Source: Exiguobacterium sp. SL-9 (GTDB lineage: Bacteria > Bacillota > Bacilli > Exiguobacteriales > Exiguobacteriaceae). Taken from it: 64,000 nucleotides of DNA. The stretch spans positions 124,001-188,000 of the forward strand of contig NZ_SJUO01000004.1 in the NCBI RefSeq assembly GCF_004336985.1. The letters run 5' to 3'. The notes under the pieces are model-generated. The model was given only the letters and a program-made list of their open reading frames with translations. It did not search any database and was not told the origin of the DNA. The position numbers were made by a program, and so were the translations under genes. This document shows, one piece after another, positions 39,202 through 46,373 of the stretch (its first letter is position 1; each line of letters opens with the position of its first letter).

Positions 39202-40460
39202 TCGATCCAAAAAATCGCCCCCTCGTTTGATTCAACCCCGTAAGTGAGTTGGTGCGCTTCAAGCAACAGCTTATTGATAGCAAGACCGAGACCATGCCCG
39301 TTCGAACGATCGCCTTTCACATACATGTCCCAAATGTTGGCGCGCATCGTCTCGGCAATACCCGGCCCTTCGTCTTCGATTTCCAGTCGTCGCTCGGATA
39401 GCCTGATGGTGATCACGCCTCCAATTGGACTGGCGTGGTATGCGTTTTGAAGAAAGTTCGACAGCACACGTTCCATCGCCAACCGGTCCGCCTGGATTGT
39501 CACGTCCTCAAGTTCGAGTACAACCGCGACCTCTTTTTGAAGGAACCAGTCATCCATCCGCAAGACGGTCTCTTCAATTAATTGGCTCACGTGGACGGAC
39601 CCCATCGTGAGCGCCAGCTTGCCCGCCGATAACTTCGAGTACTCAAGCATCTGACTGACGAGCCGATCGATCCGATCGACTTCTTCAGTTAAACTTCGAC
39701 CCGTCGCCGCCACATCTTCTTGTTTGACGACACCGAGTTCAAGCATTTCGGCCTCGTTTCGTACGATGGCAAGCGGCGTCCGGACATCGTGCGTAACCCC
39801 TGAGATGAACGTATTTTGCAGTCGTTCTTTCTCTTCGAGCGACGTGTTCATCTGACGGACCGCTTCCGTCAAATCGCCAATCTCATCGTCGGTGACAGGC
39901 GGTAGCGCGATGTCATGCCTGCCCGACATGATGGCTGTGGTTGCCTGTTTCAATTTGATGAGCGGGGACGTCAAGCGAAGCCCCATCCAATACGTCACAC
40001 CGATGGCGACGAGGAGTGCCAGTAAGAAACCACTCCCGAGAATGACGTAAATTTGGCGAAACTGAGGGGTCGACAGCGGGACGGGTGCATACGTCACGAT
40101 TTGCACATCCCCTTCTTCTCGAAGGAACGTCAATAACCTTGACCCGTTCGCGCTGACCTCATCTCGTTCGGAAAGTGAGTCTGGATCGAGGACTGGGGTC
40201 ATATGACGACGCATCCTGCCTCCACGGTCCAGGTTGACCGCCTCTCCGTCCTGAAACACAAGAACGTCGAGTTGACCCGGGATGCCTCGACCATCCACGA
40301 GTGCCTCATACACGATATCCGCCTCACGTTCGAGTTGGTCATAGCTCTCCGTCTCAGCGAAACGTCCAATCAATAGCGATGTCAGGCCAAACGTGAGCAA
40401 CGCCATGACAACGAGGGGGAGAATTGCCGTCCAGAGTAATTTTTTCATCAACCGGCTCAT
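39192..40460 (-). CDS. Sensor histidine kinase
   Basis: 422 aa from the ATG at 40460 (GGAGG upstream). TM1 (about 8-30), an extracellular domain of ~105 residues, TM2 (about 138-160), a HAMP segment, the H-box SGVTHDVRTPLAIV with phospho-His224, and a HATPase domain with N (FLQNAYHAS), G1 (EDEGPGI) and G2 (GHGLGLAINKLL) boxes. It phosphorylates the response regulator encoded just upstream (ATGA overlap). The stimulus is unknown; envelope state is a reasonable guess because a secreted protein is divergent. Confidence 0.92.
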   Translation of the reverse strand: MSRLMKKLLWTAILPLVVMALLTFGLTSLLIGRFAETESYDQLEREADIVYEALVDGRGIPGQLDVLVFQDGEAVNLDRGGRMRRHMTPVLDPDSLSERDEVSANGSRLLTFLREEGDVQIVTYAPVPLSTPQFRQIYVILGSGFLLALLVAIGVTYWMGLRLTSPLIKLKQATTAIMSGRHDIALPPVTDDEIGDLTEAVRQMNTSLEEKERLQNTFISGVTHDVRTPLAIVRNEAEMLELGVVKQEDVAATGRSLTEEVDRIDRLVSQMLEYSKLSAGKLALTMGSVHVSQLIEETVLRMDDWFLQKEVAVVLELEDVTIQADRLAMERVLSNFLQNAYHASPIGGVITIRLSERRLEIEDEGPGIAETMRANIWDMYVKGDRSNGHGLGLAINKLLLEAHQLTYGVESNEGAIFWIEWD

Positions 40461-41107
40461 CGGATTTCCTCCAATCGATAACCGACGCGGTGCACCGTCT
40501 TCAATTGCCGTTTCATCGTCGGCGATTTGTCGCGCAACTGTTTGACGTGCGTATCGACCGTCCGTGTGTCTCCGGCGAACGTATAGTCCCACACCTCGTC
40601 AAGTAGACGGTTCCGATCGAGCGCTTCTCCGCTATGCTTCAACAAGTAGAGCAATAACTCATACTCTTTATTGGTCACGCGAATCGCTTGCCCGGCGTCC
40701 ATCACCGTGCGGGAGCGAACGTCCACCGTCATGTCGCCGAACGACAGCTCATCCGTCTGCTTGACGAGACGCTTCAGACGGATTTCGAGTTCTTTTAATA
40801 CAATCGGTTTGACCAAATAATCGTCGGCTCCGAGCTCGAGGCCGAACACACGGTCATCTGCCTCTCCCCGTGCCGTCGTCAAGATGATGGCCGGCCGCGG
40901 CTTTAGCGTCTTCAGTTTCGGAATGAGCGTCCATCCTTCCCCGTCCGGCAAACGCACGTCTAGCAGGACCGCATCAAACGGTTGTCCGAGCTGTCGTTTC
41001 GCTTCGGCGAGCGTACTCGCCACACTGACGTGAAAACCCGCATACGTCAAAAAACGGGCCATCCCGTCCGCTAGTTTCGGTTCATCTTCGACTACAAGTA
41101 CGTTCAT
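40457..41107 (-). CDS. OmpR-family response regulator
   Basis: 216 aa from the ATG at 41107 (GGAGGCGATCGAG upstream). Receiver domain with phospho-acceptor Asp50 (AVLLDVRLPDGEG), acidic pair EDE at 7-9 and Lys at VKPIVLKEL. A C-terminal winged helix (about 125-216) ends RTVDTHVKQLRDKSPTMKRQLKTVHRVGYRLE. First gene of a three-gene operon with the kinase and ATPase. It probably also controls the divergent secreted-protein gene, since direct TTGCA repeats lie in the shared upstream region. Confidence 0.92.
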   Translation of the reverse strand: MNVLVVEDEPKLADGMARFLTYAGFHVSVASTLAEAKRQLGQPFDAVLLDVRLPDGEGWTLIPKLKTLKPRPAIILTTARGEADDRVFGLELGADDYLVKPIVLKELEIRLKRLVKQTDELSFGDMTVDVRSRTVMDAGQAIRVTNKEYELLLYLLKHSGEALDRNRLLDEVWDYTFAGDTRTVDTHVKQLRDKSPTMKRQLKTVHRVGYRLEEIR

Positions 41108-41170
41108 CTCGATCGCCTCCATCTTCATTATATCGTATCGCGAAATCTTCCCATCGTTTCCCAAAGACAA

Positions 41171-41224
41171 TTTGCAGAAACCTTGCAACTCCCTCACAAC
41201 TTTTGAACGCCCACGTCCTACACT
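41171..41224 (+). promoter_or_regulatory. Possible response-regulator-dependent promoter
   Basis: TTTGCAGAAACC-TTGCAACTCCC contains two TTGCA copies 11 bp apart (41172, 41183), the spacing expected for OmpR-type dimers. They sit just upstream of a poor -35 and a TACACT -10 (41219-41224) for the secreted-protein gene. Confidence 0.4.
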
Positions 41225-41249
41225 TGAGGTAGTAAAGGAGGAGATTGAC

Positions 41250-41819
41250 ATGAAGACATCTAAATTAGCAATCGCCCTGGCCGGCCTACTTGCCGTCTCA
41301 GGCACCGGCGTCTATGCCGCCACGAACGATACGACCACGACAGAAGGAACGGAAACGACGACACAATGCGAACGCGGTGAACGCGGTGAGCGGGGTATGT
41401 TCGGTGACCGGGCAGCCGGGCAGGCCGCTTTGCTCGAGGCACTCGGTTTGACCGAAGCCGAAGTGGAAGCTGCGCGAGAAGAAGGACAATCGCTTCCTGA
41501 ACTCGCAGAAGAAAAAGGGATCACCATCGAACAGTTCATCGAAGGGATGATCACCTCTCATGAAGTGAAACTTGAGGCAGCCGTCGAATCCGGTGACTTG
41601 ACGCAAGAGGAGGCCGACGCGATTCTTGCCGACCATGAAGAGCGTTTTGCTGACGTCACGAGTTACGACGACTTAGGCGATATGCGCGGTTTTGGTGGTG
41701 GACGTCACGGAGGTGGACACGGCCCTCATCACGGTGGCCCATTCGGTGGATCAAATCAAGATGAGGACACACCTGCGACCGATGATAACGTAGACAATCA
41801 GAGCACCAATTCCTTATAA
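41250..41819 (+). CDS. Secreted Gly/His-rich protein (DUF2680-like)
   Basis: 189 aa from the ATG at 41250 (AAAGGAGGAG upstream). Signal peptide 1-23 (VYA-AT). The middle (about 45-145) is helical with LLEALGLTEAEVEAAREEGQSLPELAEEKG, which resembles the DUF2680/YckD family of small secreted Bacillus proteins. The C-terminal part is GGGRHGGGHGPHHGG, able to bind metal ions, followed by an acidic Asn/Thr-rich tail. It lies divergent from a two-component operon that probably controls it. Function unknown. Confidence 0.78.
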   Translation: MKTSKLAIALAGLLAVSGTGVYAATNDTTTTEGTETTTQCERGERGERGMFGDRAAGQAALLEALGLTEAEVEAAREEGQSLPELAEEKGITIEQFIEGMITSHEVKLEAAVESGDLTQEEADAILADHEERFADVTSYDDLGDMRGFGGGRHGGGHGPHHGGPFGGSNQDEDTPATDDNVDNQSTNSL

Positions 41820-41820
41820 A

Positions 41821-41848
41821 CAAAAAGGCAACCTCGTGGTTGCCTTTT
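41821..41848. terminator. Bidirectional terminator
   Basis: AAAAAGGCAACC / GGTTGCCTTTT hairpin between convergent genes, overlapping the membrane protein's 3' end. Confidence 0.85.
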
Positions 41849-42555
41849 CATATGACCAATAACAGTAATGCGTATCCGATCAGCCCAACGGCAAACGCGC
41901 GAAAACTGCTGTCCCGTTCTTCTGGCAACTCTTCTTTCATGACGTTCAAGATGATGCCACCAGCCAAGAACGCGACAATCATTGACAGTGTCACTTCATG
42001 GAGCGCCGAGAATGTCCCGATTCCCCAGCCGGCGAGCACGGCCAACGACAGCCACAATCGGCCACGCTTGTCATACTGCTCGCGATGATGATGCCTCAGG
42101 CCCTGATCGACCGTGATGAAGTGAATCCCTAACGCAAGAAAGTAGAGCGTCATCGCCCATGGCGTATCGAATTCACTTTCTGCGAGCACGTAACCGATAC
42201 TGAAGTTGTACACGACGAACAACGTCATATGAATCCAAAACACGTTGCCGCGCCCACGGTTTTTCATTTGTGTGGCCAATCGTTCCAATCCATAAAAGAC
42301 GGCTAACCCGAGCATACTGACGACGAGGATATGATTCTCAATCGAGGCGAACAGGCCGCTCTCAAGATGCCCTTCAAGTTCTTGTTGATATTCGTTCAGC
42401 TCAGGCAAAAGATGCAGAAACACATAAGCGACAGCGATACCGCCGGCGAGCGACATAAAGCGGCTCCGCGGTGTCTCCCGCACATGAATCAATTGTCCGG
42501 AGAAATAATGAATCAAAGCAAATCCGATGGCAAACAACAAGCTTAACCAAAACAT
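41848..42555 (-). CDS. Seven-helix membrane protein, possibly ZIP-related
   Basis: 235 aa with about seven membrane helices. SLAGGIAVAYVFLHLLPELNEYQ near the N-terminus and FLAGGIILNVMKEELPEERDSSF near the C-terminus recall the paired polar helix motifs of ZIP metal transporters, and HHHREQYDKR lies in a cytoplasmic loop. The typical HN...HE pattern of true ZIP proteins is not clear, so metal transport is only a possibility. RBS GGAGGTGACTGG. It lies 90 bp after the MutS2-like gene on the same strand. Confidence 0.7.
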   Translation of the reverse strand: MFWLSLLFAIGFALIHYFSGQLIHVRETPRSRFMSLAGGIAVAYVFLHLLPELNEYQQELEGHLESGLFASIENHILVVSMLGLAVFYGLERLATQMKNRGRGNVFWIHMTLFVVYNFSIGYVLAESEFDTPWAMTLYFLALGIHFITVDQGLRHHHREQYDKRGRLWLSLAVLAGWGIGTFSALHEVTLSMIVAFLAGGIILNVMKEELPEERDSSFRAFAVGLIGYALLLLVI

Positions 42556-42645
42556 CCAGTCACCTCCAACACGTTACCCGAAAGCCGAATGATACGTGGT
42601 GACCCCCGGTCCTTGTTCCTTACCCGAGTGCCTTGTTGCATACAC

Positions 42646-44556
42646 TCATTCGCCTCGTTCGGCACGCTGCCGCGCCCGAATCTCTTTCTCGACACGACGG
42701 AGCGCCTTCTTCGAACCGCGGGCAAAGTCATGGGCTTCTTTCCGGTCCCGATAATCGACGAACAACGTTTCCAGGTCGTAACCAGCCGGATACAAGTCGA
42801 GCGCTTTCGCCTCACGCCGGACCCGACGGAGCGGATGCTCGCTGAAAACACCGTCAACATATACAGTGACTTGACGCAACGATTCGTCCATCGCATAGAC
42901 AAGACCGACTTGATCCGTATCGAGCAGACGGACTCGATCCCCTTTCGACAAGACTTGATCTGGTTCGACGACTGGGCGGACGACTTCTTGTGTCAGACGC
43001 GTCGTATCAAGGAGCGACTGGTCGTACGTCTTGTCGTGCATATAACGGGCCGCTTGCTTCAAAATCGATTCAGGTAGCTTCATTTTCCGGGCAATGAACA
43101 AGGCGTTGCTGTCACCCGACTGTCCGATCAACAACCGATATTTCGGTTCGAGCGTGTCGGGGTCGAACTGCATGGCAGCATTCATGAAGTCCGGATGCGT
43201 CTCGGAATACGCCTTGATTTCCCCGTAATGGGTCGAAGCGACGACGAGACAACCTCGTTTGTACGCTTCTTCTAAAATCGCGATGGCAAGGGCCGCGCCT
43301 TCGTTCGGCTCGGTCCCGCTCCCAATCTCATCGAATAGCAGGAGCGACCGTTTCCCCGCCTTCTGCATGATACTTGCCACGTTATGCATATGGGCCGAGA
43401 ACGTGCTGAGCGCCGAACCCATGTCCTGGTTGTCCCCGATGTCGACGAAGACGTCGTCAAACGTCGAGATGTCCGTGTCGGAATGAGCTGGGATATGAAG
43501 GCCGCTCATCGTCATCAAGCTGAGCAGCCCGATCGTCTTCAAGACGACCGTCTTCCCGCCTGCGTTCGGTCCAGTGATGATGAGTCCACGGTACGTCTCC
43601 CCAAGCGAGAAGTCGAGCGGGACCGCACCTTCGAGGAGCGGATGCCGGACTTGTTTCAAACGGATTCTCCCGACACCGTTCACACGCGGGGCGATGCCGT
43701 CGATGGTTTGGCTATACTTTCCTTTCGCGAACACCATGTCATATTGCGCGATGACGTCGAGCGTCGCCTCGATTGTCGGCAATACTTCCGCCACCATACC
43801 GGTGAGCGTGGCGAGCACTTGATAGATTTCGACCGCTTCCTCGGTTCGTCTGACGACGAGTTCCGCGTTCAACTTCGCGACCGCTTCCGGTTCGATGAAG
43901 ACCGTCGTCCCCCGGCTGGACGTATCGATGATCGCCCCGGCGACTTTGTGCTTATATGAAGCTTTGATTGGAATCGTGAATCGATCTTGTTTCTTCGTCA
44001 CAAATCCGTCTTGAATCGCCTCTCGGTTCGCGGCGCTCTTCAAGAACTTGTTCAACCGCTCCTCGATTCGTCCTTCGAGAATATCGATTTGTTTGCGGAC
44101 CCGCTTCAATTCTTTGGACGCCTCATCGACGACACGTCCCCCGCGGATCGCTTGGACGATGTCTTCCTCGATGCTGCGCCATTCGCTCATTTCGCCCGCA
44201 TAAAGAGACAGGAGTGGGGCGAAGAACGCCTGCTCGGCCATGAAGCGTTTCAACTTACGGGCACCTCGGAAAAATTCAGCGACGGCTTCGAGTTCGCTCG
44301 CCTCGAGCTGGATGCCACGACTGATTTTACCGATGAGCGGTTCCATAGCAGACACGCCAATAAAAGGAACGTGTGACGTCGCGTCGAGAATCGCACGTGC
44401 CTCCGATGTCTCTTGGAGCCGTTTTTTTACCGTCTGCAGGTGACTCGTCGGACGTTGGTTCCGGAGCAAGTGACGGCCGAATCCGCTGATGCAGTAGCGC
44501 TCAACGCGTTGAATCAAGTCGTTATATTGTAATTTCTCTAATGTTTGTTCGTTCAT
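42646..44556 (-). CDS. MutS2-family ATPase lacking the Smr domain
   Basis: 636 aa; canonical MutS2 is about 780. The N-terminal core and lever helices (1-310) have MutS2 features such as IDTSSRGTTVFIEPEAV (about 210-226). The ABC-type ATPase follows: Walker A GPNAGGKT (329-336), Walker B LLLFDE (405-410), STHYGEIKAY (441-450). A KOW/SH3-like segment (about 535-582, LSKGDRVRLLDTDQVG) comes next, and the protein ends in a basic helix. The long coiled linker and the C-terminal Smr nuclease domain of MutS2 are absent, with no frameshift remnant seen downstream. MutS2 (RqcU) of Bacillus subtilis acts on collided ribosomes; this shortened form may share ribosome binding. Expression appears controlled by a leader ORF and attenuator upstream. 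Confidence 0.88.
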   Translation of the reverse strand: MNEQTLEKLQYNDLIQRVERYCISGFGRHLLRNQRPTSHLQTVKKRLQETSEARAILDATSHVPFIGVSAMEPLIGKISRGIQLEASELEAVAEFFRGARKLKRFMAEQAFFAPLLSLYAGEMSEWRSIEEDIVQAIRGGRVVDEASKELKRVRKQIDILEGRIEERLNKFLKSAANREAIQDGFVTKKQDRFTIPIKASYKHKVAGAIIDTSSRGTTVFIEPEAVAKLNAELVVRRTEEAVEIYQVLATLTGMVAEVLPTIEATLDVIAQYDMVFAKGKYSQTIDGIAPRVNGVGRIRLKQVRHPLLEGAVPLDFSLGETYRGLIITGPNAGGKTVVLKTIGLLSLMTMSGLHIPAHSDTDISTFDDVFVDIGDNQDMGSALSTFSAHMHNVASIMQKAGKRSLLLFDEIGSGTEPNEGAALAIAILEEAYKRGCLVVASTHYGEIKAYSETHPDFMNAAMQFDPDTLEPKYRLLIGQSGDSNALFIARKMKLPESILKQAARYMHDKTYDQSLLDTTRLTQEVVRPVVEPDQVLSKGDRVRLLDTDQVGLVYAMDESLRQVTVYVDGVFSEHPLRRVRREAKALDLYPAGYDLETLFVDYRDRKEAHDFARGSKKALRRVEKEIRARQRAERGE

Positions 44557-44583
44557 GGTGATCTCTCCTTAAAATTAGGTTGG

Positions 44584-44739
44584 AGATACCGCGCAAACAA
44601 AAAGCGTCGGCCGATGACGACCAACGCAAAAAGACAGACCGGTGTCTGGCAGTTTAGGATGGGCGGTATCTGTAACAGAACATGAAGGCATGACAAAAAC
44701 ATGTGTCATCCAACATTTTTCAGTTCGTTAGGCAGATAC
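44584..44739 (-). promoter_or_regulatory. Attenuator: three competing pairing segments around a terminator
   Basis: On the minus strand: segment 1 GTATCTG (44739-44733, within the leader ORF), segment 2 CAGATACCGC (44672-44663), and segment 3 GCGGTATCT (44592-44584). Segment 2 can pair with 1 or with 3 but not both. The intrinsic terminator lies between 2 and 3. A ribosome on the leader ORF would cover segment 1. Confidence 0.65.
44595..44627 (-). terminator. Leader terminator upstream of the MutS2-like gene
   Basis: GCGTTGGTCG tcat CGGCCGACGC followed by TTTTTGTTTG on the minus strand; all ten positions pair (two G-U). It ends 38 bp before the gene start, so it works inside the leader. Confidence 0.85.
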
Positions 44740-44757
44740 AACCTCACTCATTAACAT
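44728..44757 (-). CDS. 9-aa leader peptide MLMSEVVSA
   Basis: ATG TTA ATG AGT GAG GTT GTA TCT GCC TAA, preceded by the ribosome site GAGAAAGGTG at about 6-nt spacing, and about 24 nt after the predicted transcription start. The last codons and stop overlap pairing segment 1. Short leader ORFs of this form occur before antibiotic-inducible genes (erm, ABC-F and others), where stalling changes RNA folding. Whether it is translated is inferred. Confidence 0.65.
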   Translation of the reverse strand: MLMSEVVSA

Positions 44758-44787
44758 GCAACACCTTTCTCATTCAGTTTCGCCCTT

Positions 44788-44816
44788 ACTATACAACAGA
44801 TTTTCGAAGAAGTAAA
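44788..44816 (-). promoter_or_regulatory. Promoter of the MutS2-like gene's leader
   Basis: -35 TTTACT (44816-44811) and -10 TATAGT (44793-44788) on the minus strand, spacing 17 bp. Predicted start near 44781. Confidence 0.65.
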
Positions 44817-44822
44817 ATTTCT

Positions 44823-44836
44823 AGAGAACGCTTTCA
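44823..44836. promoter_or_regulatory. cre-like site between divergent promoters
   Basis: TGAAAGCGTTCTCT on the minus strand matches the CcpA consensus TGWAANCGNTNWCA at 13 of 14 positions. It is 9 bp upstream of the PTS -35 and 6 bp upstream of the MutS2-like gene's -35. Confidence 0.6.
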
Positions 44837-44845
44837 AATTAGGTC

Positions 44846-44874
44846 TTGATATCTATACATTGGCGTGCTATCTT
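44846..44874 (+). promoter_or_regulatory. Promoter of the PTS operon
   Basis: -35 TTGATA (44846-44851) and -10 TATCTT (44869-44874), spacing 17 bp, about 25 bp before the RAT element. Confidence 0.65.
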
Positions 44875-44898
44875 GAAGGTGACAAAACGAATAATGAT

Positions 44899-44980
44899 CA
44901 CATGTGACTGATTCGATCAGGCATGGGGTAGGACGAAAGGCTCACGCCACCCGTCTATACTCCATGCCTGTTTTGTTTTT
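44899..44980 (+). promoter_or_regulatory. RAT antiterminator and terminator of the PTS operon
   Basis: CACATGTGACTGATTCGATC-AGGCATGGGG (44899-44928) has the GTnACTG...CAGGCA core of RAT elements. It overlaps the 5' arm of a terminator, CAGGCATGG / CCATGCCTG (44918-44970), followed by TTTTGTTTTTT. It is the likely target of the antiterminator encoded in the same operon. Confidence 0.85.
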
Positions 44981-45016
44981 TCACAATCATTTTTCAAGCG
45001 AAAGGATGATTCAAAT

Positions 45017-45505
45017 ATGTTATTGAATAAGTGGATGAAGAGACATACACTGACACTTTATGCACCCATGGAAGGAGACATCATTCCACTTGAGGAAGTG
45101 ACCGATCCTGTCTTCAGCGAGAAGATGATGGGCGACGGGATCGCCATCATGCCGACAAACGGTACGGTCGTAGCACCGGCTAATGGAACAATCGTCCAGG
45201 TTGCACCGACGAAACACGCCATCGGTATTCGGACAGAAGACGGAGCTGAAATTTTGATTCATGTCGGGTTAGACACGGTCGAACTGAATGGCGCCCCCTT
45301 CACAGTCCACGTCGAAGTCGACGATACGGTCTCGGTCGGGCAGTCACTCTTAACCGCCGACTTGGAACAAATCCAACGAGCCGGTAAAGATACAGTCACT
45401 CCGATGATTGTCACGAATGGAAACGACTTGCCTCACCCCTACTCGTTTCACGTAGGCGGGCCCTCAATTTCTGGAAAGACTGTCGTCGCTCAAGCGGAAC
45501 AATGA
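45017..45505 (+). CDS. PTS glucose-family enzyme IIA
   Basis: 162 aa, stand-alone EIIA of the glucose superfamily. Active-site His82 in EILIHVGLDTVEL, with the second conserved His67 in TKHAIGI. It passes phosphate from HPr to EIIB of the IICB protein two genes on. First gene of an operon IIA-antiterminator-IICB downstream of a RAT/terminator. Such free IIA proteins also regulate other uptake systems in some bacteria. Confidence 0.92.
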   Translation: MLLNKWMKRHTLTLYAPMEGDIIPLEEVTDPVFSEKMMGDGIAIMPTNGTVVAPANGTIVQVAPTKHAIGIRTEDGAEILIHVGLDTVELNGAPFTVHVEVDDTVSVGQSLLTADLEQIQRAGKDTVTPMIVTNGNDLPHPYSFHVGGPSISGKTVVAQAEQ

Positions 45506-45524
45506 CTCCTCGATAGGAGGACAC

Positions 45525-46373
45525 ATGTTAAAAATTAAAAAGATTTTAAACAACAACGCGGTCATTGTCTCGGACGAGGGCGAAGAAAAGATCGCCATCG
45601 GTCCTGGCGTCGCGTTCAAGAAGGCACGCAACGATATCGTCAATCCCCATAAGGTGGAAAAGTTATTCGTCATGTCCGAGAATGATAAATTTCAACAACT
45701 GCTCACACGGATTCCAATCGAGCACTTCACGATTTCAGAAGAAATCATCACGTATGCGGAAAAACGACTCGAGACGACGTTCAACGAACATATCCATATC
45801 GTCCTCACCGATCACATCTCGTTCGCCATCGAACGTGAGCAAGAAGGCATCTCGCTTCGAAACAAGCTGTTGAACGAGATAAAAATTTTATATCGGAACG
45901 AATACGAGATCGGGTTATGGGCGCTTCAACTCATCGAGGACAAACTCGGTGTGAAAATGCCGAAAGACGAAGCAGCTTTCATCGCGCTCCATATCCATAC
46001 ACTTAAAGTGAAAGGAGGTGATTTACGCAAGACGGTCAAGCAGACGACGATCGTAAGGGACATGATTCAATCGATTTCACGACGACTCGACTTATCTATT
46101 GAAGAAGATGACTTATCCTATCAACGCTTATTAACTCATTTACGATTCGTCATGGATCGGGTCAACCATTACGATCACCATACGATCGACGAAGATATGC
46201 TTCAGATGATTCAAACGAAATTTTCGTCGGCCTATGCATGTGCGTCTGACGTCGCCAACGAAATGGAAGACTTATACGGCATCGTCTTGCCCGAATCAGA
46301 GCTTGGTTATATCTCGCTCCACATTCAACGCTTACAAGATCAACACCATCAAAAAGGAGGACATTCACAATGA
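45525..46373 (+). CDS. Transcription antiterminator (GlcT/LicT family)
   Basis: 282 aa: N-terminal RNA-binding domain (1-55, MLKIKKILNNNAVIVSDEGEE), PRD1 (about 65-170, DHISFAIEREQ) and PRD2 (about 175-275, LGYISLHIQRL). It should bind the RAT element upstream of the IIA gene and allow readthrough when the sugar is present. Its gene is inside the operon it controls rather than before it as with licT. The stop overlaps the IICB start (ATGA). Confidence 0.92.
   Translation: MLKIKKILNNNAVIVSDEGEEKIAIGPGVAFKKARNDIVNPHKVEKLFVMSENDKFQQLLTRIPIEHFTISEEIITYAEKRLETTFNEHIHIVLTDHISFAIEREQEGISLRNKLLNEIKILYRNEYEIGLWALQLIEDKLGVKMPKDEAAFIALHIHTLKVKGGDLRKTVKQTTIVRDMIQSISRRLDLSIEEDDLSYQRLLTHLRFVMDRVNHYDHHTIDEDMLQMIQTKFSSAYACASDVANEMEDLYGIVLPESELGYISLHIQRLQDQHHQKGGHSQ

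Noticed and set aside
42556-42645. Possible riboswitch in the 90 bp before the ZIP-like gene
   Set aside because: Several G-rich runs are present, but no known aptamer core, terminator or alternate pairing could be drawn.
44575-44600. T-box-like sequence (ATACCGCG) in the region before the MutS2-like gene
   Set aside because: It reads on the plus strand, away from the gene, and lacks GGTGGnACCGCG spacing and a specifier loop; the segment is explained as pairing segment 3 of the attenuator.
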